Below, piece by piece: positions 23,197 to 27,440 of a stretch of DNA of 27,440 nucleotides. Source of the DNA: an uncultured Erysipelotrichaceae bacterium (GTDB lineage Bacteria; Bacillota_I; Bacilli_A; RF39; UBA660); assembly GCA_902795975.1 (NCBI GenBank), contig CADBNE010000053.1, positions 1 through 27,440 on the forward strand, in the 5' to 3' direction. A program made the translations under genes and the position numbers. The notes below the pieces were generated by a model. That model had not been told where the DNA came from. It ran no database searches and saw only the letters and a program-made list of their open reading frames with translations. How positions within the stretch are numbered: position 1 is the stretch's first letter; each line of letters starts with the position of its first letter.

Positions 23197-25808
23197 TCTT
23201 CAGTAGTTTCTTCACTGTTTTCTGCTATTTCAACTACTTCTTCTATATTATTTTGATTATTATCTATTTGTTCAAAATTATCTTCATTATTTTTTTCTTC
23301 TTCTTTTTCAGATTCTTTATCAACTAAAGCGATTGTACTAACTTTTTGATTATCTTTTAGATTAATCAACTTAACACCTTGAGCAACACGTCCTGTAGAA
23401 GAAACTTGTTCTAATGGTAATCTTATAATCATTCCACTATCAGTAATAATCATAAGGTCTTCAGTTCCATTAGTTATTTTAAATGAAACTATATTACCAT
23501 TCTTTTCTGTAACATTAAGTGCCTTAACACCTTTGCTTCCTCTATGTGTCATTCTATATTGTTCAATATTAGTCTTCTTACCGTATCCATTTTCTGTAAC
23601 AACCAATACATCATCAGTATCACTTGCTATTTCCATACCTACAGCAATTCCATCTCCAATATCAATTCCTCTTACACCTGAAGCAGTTCTACCCATAATT
23701 CTTACTTCATCTTCATCAAATCTAATTAATCTTCCATTTGATGATGCTATTAAAATTTGTGAATTTCCTTCTGTAATTTTTGCAGAAATTAATTCATCGT
23801 CTTCTTTTAATGTAATAGCAATCTTACCATTTGTTCTAATATTTTCAAATTCTTCAATCTTTGTACGTTTAATTATACCTTTCTTAGTACATAAAACTAC
23901 ATATGCTGGTACATCACTTGGGGTAGCCTTAAGCATTACATTTACTTTTTCATCTTTATCTAATGGTAATAAATTGATTATTGGTAATCCTTTAGATTGA
24001 CGTGAGAATAATGGTACTTCATAACCTTTCATTCTGTATACTTTACCTTTATTAGTAAAGAACATAATATAATCATGTGTTGTCATTGAAAGAATACTTC
24101 CTACATAATCTTCTTCTGTAGTTGTCATACCCTTTATACCTACTCCACCACGATTTTGTGCTTTATAAGTATCACTTTCTACACGTTTAATATAACCTTT
24201 ACTTGTTAATGTTATAACTAAGTCTTCAACTGGTATTAATGATTCATCATCGATATAATCTATAGCTGTCATATCAATTTCAGTTCTTCTTTCATCACCA
24301 TATTTTTTCTTAATTTCTAACATTTCTTCTTTAATAATTGATTTAACTCTTTCTTCAGAGCCTAAGATATCTTTTAAATCCTTAATTAATTCAATTAATT
24401 CATTTAATTCTTCTTCTATCTTTTCTCTTTCTAATCCAGTTAATCTTCTTAATCTCATATCAAGTATACTTTTTGCTTGTATTTCCGATAAACTGAATTT
24501 TTCCATTAATTTATTTTGTGCATCTTCATCTGAAGATGAATTTCTAATTATACTAACAACCTCATCAATATTATCTAAAGCTATTTTTAATCCTTCTAAG
24601 ATATGAACTCTATCTTCAGCTTTGCCTAAATCAAATTTAGTTCTTCTTATAATAACTTCTTTTTGATGATCTAAATATTTAGAAATTATATCTTTTAAAC
24701 CTAGAGTTCTTGGTGTACCATTATCAATAACTAAAAATATAATTCCATAATTGATTTGAAAATTTGTATGTTTATATAAGTTATTTAAAACTACTTGTGG
24801 ATTAGCATCCTTTTTTAATGTAATTGTTATTTTAACACCATCTTTTAAATCTGTATGATAATCTGAAATACCTTCAATTACTTTATTATGTACTAATTCA
24901 GCAACTTTATTTTTTAATTCCATTGTATTAACACCATATGGAACTTCAGTTACAACTATTTGACTATGATTTGCTTTTTCTTCAATATAAGCTCTACTTC
25001 TAATAGTTATACTTCCTCTACCAGTTTCATATGCCTTTTTAATACCTGAATTACCTAATATAATGGCACCTGTTGGAAAATCAGGACCTTTAATATATTG
25101 CATTAATCCATCTGTATCTATATCTGGATTGTCGATAAGTGCCACACACCCATCAATTACCTCACCTAAATTATGTGGGGGTATATTTGTAGCCATACCT
25201 ACTGCAATACCCATTGAACCATTAACTAATACGTTAGGAAACCTAGATGGTAAAACAGTTGGTTCTGGACTTGTTTCATCAAAGTTTGGCATCATATCAA
25301 CTGTTTCTTTTCTAATATCTCTTAACATTTCTAATGATATCTTAGATAATCTTGCTTCAGTATAACGATATGCTGCAGCTCCATCACCTTCAATATTACC
25401 AAAGTTACCATGGCCATCAACCATCATATATCTTTGATTAAAATCTTGAGCTAATCTAACCATTGCATCATAAATTGAACTATCGCCATGTGGATGATAA
25501 TGTCCCATAACATAACCAACAGTTGTAGCTGATTTCTTATGAGGTTTATCTGGAGTATTTCCCTCTTCAAACATTGACCATAAAATTCTTCTATGAACTG
25601 GTTTTAATCCATCTCTTAAATCTGGTATAGCACGTGATGTAATAACACTCATTGAATAATCAAGGAATGATGATGATATTTCCTTAACAATATCATTAAC
25701 TGCATGACTATCTCTCTCATGAAAGTTTCCACCAAAATCTTGTGTTTCTTCAGTTTCAATAACTTCTTCTGATTGTTGTTCTTGTTCTAATTCTTCATTA
25801 TTTTCCAT
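23190..25808 (-). CDS. gyrA: DNA gyrase subunit A
   Basis: Breakage-reunion subunit of gyrase. The active-site Tyr149 lies in AAAYRYTEARLSK. The quinolone region reads HPHGDSSIYDAM, with Ser110 and Asp114 at the positions of E. coli Ser83 and Asp87, so no classic resistance change is seen. A GyrA box (QNRGGVGIKG, near residues 553-562) opens the six-blade C-terminal wrapping domain and separates it from ParC. At 872 residues it has two acidic additions: about 27 residues at the N-terminus rich in Glu/Gln and a Glu/Asn-rich tail of about 40 residues. ATG follows AGGAGG placed over the gyrB stop, 12 bases away, so gyrB-gyrA is one operon. Confidence 0.96.
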   Translation of the reverse strand: MENNEELEQEQQSEEVIETEETQDFGGNFHERDSHAVNDIVKEISSSFLDYSMSVITSRAIPDLRDGLKPVHRRILWSMFEEGNTPDKPHKKSATTVGYVMGHYHPHGDSSIYDAMVRLAQDFNQRYMMVDGHGNFGNIEGDGAAAYRYTEARLSKISLEMLRDIRKETVDMMPNFDETSPEPTVLPSRFPNVLVNGSMGIAVGMATNIPPHNLGEVIDGCVALIDNPDIDTDGLMQYIKGPDFPTGAIILGNSGIKKAYETGRGSITIRSRAYIEEKANHSQIVVTEVPYGVNTMELKNKVAELVHNKVIEGISDYHTDLKDGVKITITLKKDANPQVVLNNLYKHTNFQINYGIIFLVIDNGTPRTLGLKDIISKYLDHQKEVIIRRTKFDLGKAEDRVHILEGLKIALDNIDEVVSIIRNSSSDEDAQNKLMEKFSLSEIQAKSILDMRLRRLTGLEREKIEEELNELIELIKDLKDILGSEERVKSIIKEEMLEIKKKYGDERRTEIDMTAIDYIDDESLIPVEDLVITLTSKGYIKRVESDTYKAQNRGGVGIKGMTTTEEDYVGSILSMTTHDYIMFFTNKGKVYRMKGYEVPLFSRQSKGLPIINLLPLDKDEKVNVMLKATPSDVPAYVVLCTKKGIIKRTKIEEFENIRTNGKIAITLKEDDELISAKITEGNSQILIASSNGRLIRFDEDEVRIMGRTASGVRGIDIGDGIAVGMEIASDTDDVLVVTENGYGKKTNIEQYRMTHRGSKGVKALNVTEKNGNIVSFKITNGTEDLMIITDSGMIIRLPLEQVSSTGRVAQGVKLINLKDNQKVSTIALVDKESEKEEEKNNEDNFEQIDNNQNNIEEVVEIAENSEETTEEE

Positions 25809-25820
25809 CTAAAACACCTC

Positions 25821-27440
25821 CTAAATATCTAAGTTTTGAACATAAATTGCATTTTCTTCAATAAATGCTCTTCTTGGTTCTACTTCTTCTCCCATTAATT
25901 TATTAAACATAGCATCTGCAGCTACACAATCTTCAACTGTAATTTTTCTTAAAACTCTCTTGTTGATATCCATTGTTGTCTCATTTAATTCCTCGGCATC
26001 CATTTCACCAAGACCTTTCATTCTGGCTATCTCTGCACGAGCTCTAACATTTTCATCTAATGAATTTAAATAAGCTTCTTTTTCTTGTTCATCAAGTACA
26101 TATTTTCTTGTTTTACCATGCATTATTCTAAATAGTGGAGGTTGTGCTGCATAAACATGTCCAGCCTCAACAATTGGTTTAAAGAATCTATAGAATAATG
26201 TTAATAATAATACTCTAATATGTGAACCATCTACATCGGCATCGGTCATGATGATAATTTTGTCATATCTTAATTTATCAAGATTAAATTCATTACCAAT
26301 ACCAGTACCAAAAGCAGTAATGATTGTTCTTATTTCTTCATTTCCCAAAGCTCTATCTAATCTTGCTTTTTCTACATTAAGTATTTTACCTCTTAAAGGA
26401 AGAATAGCTTGTGTCATAGAATCTCTACCTTTTTTAGCAGAACCACCCGCAGAATCTCCCTCGACTATAAATATTTCAGATACTTTTGGGTCTTTACTCT
26501 TACAATCAGATAATTTCCCAAAGAAATTTGTAGTAGCCATTTCACTTTTTCTAGTTATTTCCCTAGCTTTCTTAGCAGCATTTCTTGCTCTACATGCTAA
26601 CATAGCTTTTTCAACAATAACCTTTGCAGAATCAGGGTTTTCAAGTAAAAATTGTTCAAATCCCTCACTAAATACATTATCCGCTAATTTTCTAACTTCA
26701 CTATTTCCCAAACGTCCTTTTGTTTGTCCTTCAAATTGTGGATTAGGATGTTTACAAGAAACAATCATAGTTAAACCTTCTTTAACATCATCACCTGTTA
26801 AAGATTCATCTTTTTCTTTTAATAAACCTACTTTACGTGCATAAGTGTTGATAACTCTAGTTAAAGCTCTTTTTACATCTTCTTCATGAGTACCACCATC
26901 GTGTGTATTAATATTATTAACAAAAGAATATATGTTTTCTGTGTAACCATCAGTATATTGAAGAGCAACTTCAAAAACAACATTATCTTCTTCACCAGAT
27001 AAATGTATTATATCTTCATGAATTGGAGTTTTACCTTGGTTAATAAACTTAACATATTCACTTATACCACCTTCATACATAAATGTTTCACCTGTAGTAT
27101 CTTCTTCGTCTCTATCATCTCTTAAAGTAATTTTTAAACCTTTATTTAAGAAAGCTAACTCTCTAATTCTAACTTTTAAAGTATTATAATCATATATATC
27201 AGTATCAAATATTTCAGGATCTGGTTTAAAAGTAACACTTGTACCTGTTCTATTTTCTTCACATTCACCAATTACTTTTAAAGGTTCTACAGTATGTCCA
27301 CCATTTTCAAATCTAACAAAATGTACTTTAGAATTTTTATATACTGTTACTTCTACCCATTTTGATAATGCATTAACAACTGATGCACCTACACCGTGAA
27401 GTCCTCCAGATACTTTGTATCCACCTCCACCAAATTTACC
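25821..27440 (-). CDS. gyrB: DNA gyrase subunit B (N-terminus cut by window edge)
   Basis: ATPase subunit of gyrase. The frame is open from 27440 to the stop at 25821, 539 codons; about 100 N-terminal residues are outside. Visible parts are the ATP-lid region GGGGYKVSGGLHGVGASVVNAL at the very start and the transducer domain with KTPIHEDI and HDGGTHEEDVK. The Toprim domain follows with EGDSAGGSA, LPLRGKILNVEKARLD and the metal-binding DADVDGSHIR, then the C-terminal EVEPRRAFIEENA. KILNVEKAR and the partner's GyrA box favour gyrase over topoisomerase IV. Four copies of the GGGAAAT motif lie between 26340 and 26709. Confidence 0.96.
   Translation of the reverse strand, partial: GKFGGGGYKVSGGLHGVGASVVNALSKWVEVTVYKNSKVHFVRFENGGHTVEPLKVIGECEENRTGTSVTFKPDPEIFDTDIYDYNTLKVRIRELAFLNKGLKITLRDDRDEEDTTGETFMYEGGISEYVKFINQGKTPIHEDIIHLSGEEDNVVFEVALQYTDGYTENIYSFVNNINTHDGGTHEEDVKRALTRVINTYARKVGLLKEKDESLTGDDVKEGLTMIVSCKHPNPQFEGQTKGRLGNSEVRKLADNVFSEGFEQFLLENPDSAKVIVEKAMLACRARNAAKKAREITRKSEMATTNFFGKLSDCKSKDPKVSEIFIVEGDSAGGSAKKGRDSMTQAILPLRGKILNVEKARLDRALGNEEIRTIITAFGTGIGNEFNLDKLRYDKIIIMTDADVDGSHIRVLLLTLFYRFFKPIVEAGHVYAAQPPLFRIMHGKTRKYVLDEQEKEAYLNSLDENVRARAEIARMKGLGEMDAEELNETTMDINKRVLRKITVEDCVAADAMFNKLMGEEVEPRRAFIEENAIYVQNLDI

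Noticed and set aside
16560..26709. GGGAAATA as a Chi-type recombination hotspot
   Set aside because: The copies point both ways and none was found in the first 16.5 kb. A Chi site should be spread over the genome and biased to the leading strand.
26248..26844. Long open frame on the plus strand opposite gyrB, and similar frames opposite gyrA, mfd and ppaC
   Set aside because: They are antisense shadows of strongly conserved genes, without ribosome-binding sites or recognisable protein features.

Overview
The window is low-GC DNA (roughly a quarter G+C by eye). It uses the standard bacterial code: TGA acts as a stop, for example at the end of rsmI, and Trp is TGG. The gene content and order are those of the origin-proximal housekeeping region of a Bacillota/Bacilli chromosome (gyrB-gyrA, SRP RNA, tadA, dnaX-ybaB-recR-bofA, holB-ricT-trmN6-rsmI, pth-mfd, spoVT-like regulator, metG, tatD, rsmA, tilS-ftsH). 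I infer an AT-rich, compact Bacilli lineage, possibly one of the uncultured gut orders. Genus cannot be told from the sequence. No rRNA, tRNA, CRISPR array, insertion sequence or prophage is visible.

Layout, left to right. At 1-2227 tilS and ftsH (ftsH cut by the left edge) run leftward. At 2307-3059 exoA runs rightward. At 3084-6473 there are two leftward groups: rsmA-ung followed by a membrane-anchored Ig-like protein, and a small membrane protein followed by tatD. At 6594-8870 dut and metG lie behind a T-box leader that probably reads methionyl-tRNA. At 8931-9464 is a SpoVT-like regulator, divergent from a CBS-domain family II pyrophosphatase at 9605-11224. At 11310-12415 is a surface protein gene broken by a one-base frameshift. 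At 12436-22500 is a compact run of ten leftward genes from dnaX to mfd. At 22554-23151 are tadA and the small SRP RNA. At 23190-27440 are gyrA and gyrB, with gyrB cut by the right edge. Nearly all genes point left, so replication probably comes from the right, where recF, dnaN and dnaA would be expected.

The genes cover replication and topology (gyrA, gyrB, dnaX, holB), repair (recR, mfd, ung, exoA), nucleotide hygiene (dut, pyrophosphatase), and tRNA or rRNA modification and translation quality (tilS, tadA, rsmA, rsmI, trmN6, pth, metG). Protein targeting and turnover are represented by the SRP RNA and ftsH. Relics or components of the sporulation network are bofA-like, spoVT-like and ricT.

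The most unusual signal is in the DNA rather than the proteins. The heptamer ATTTCCC/GGGAAAT occurs 15 times between 16560 and 26709 and, by my reading, not once in the first 16.5 kb. It sits inside conserved coding sequence and often needs codons that are rare here. One instance is a perfect 16-bp palindrome identical to the published Noc nucleoid-occlusion site, and a parS-like site lies nearby at 23022. Other points to check are the frameshifted surface gene, the T-box placed in front of dut, and a possible slip site in dnaX.
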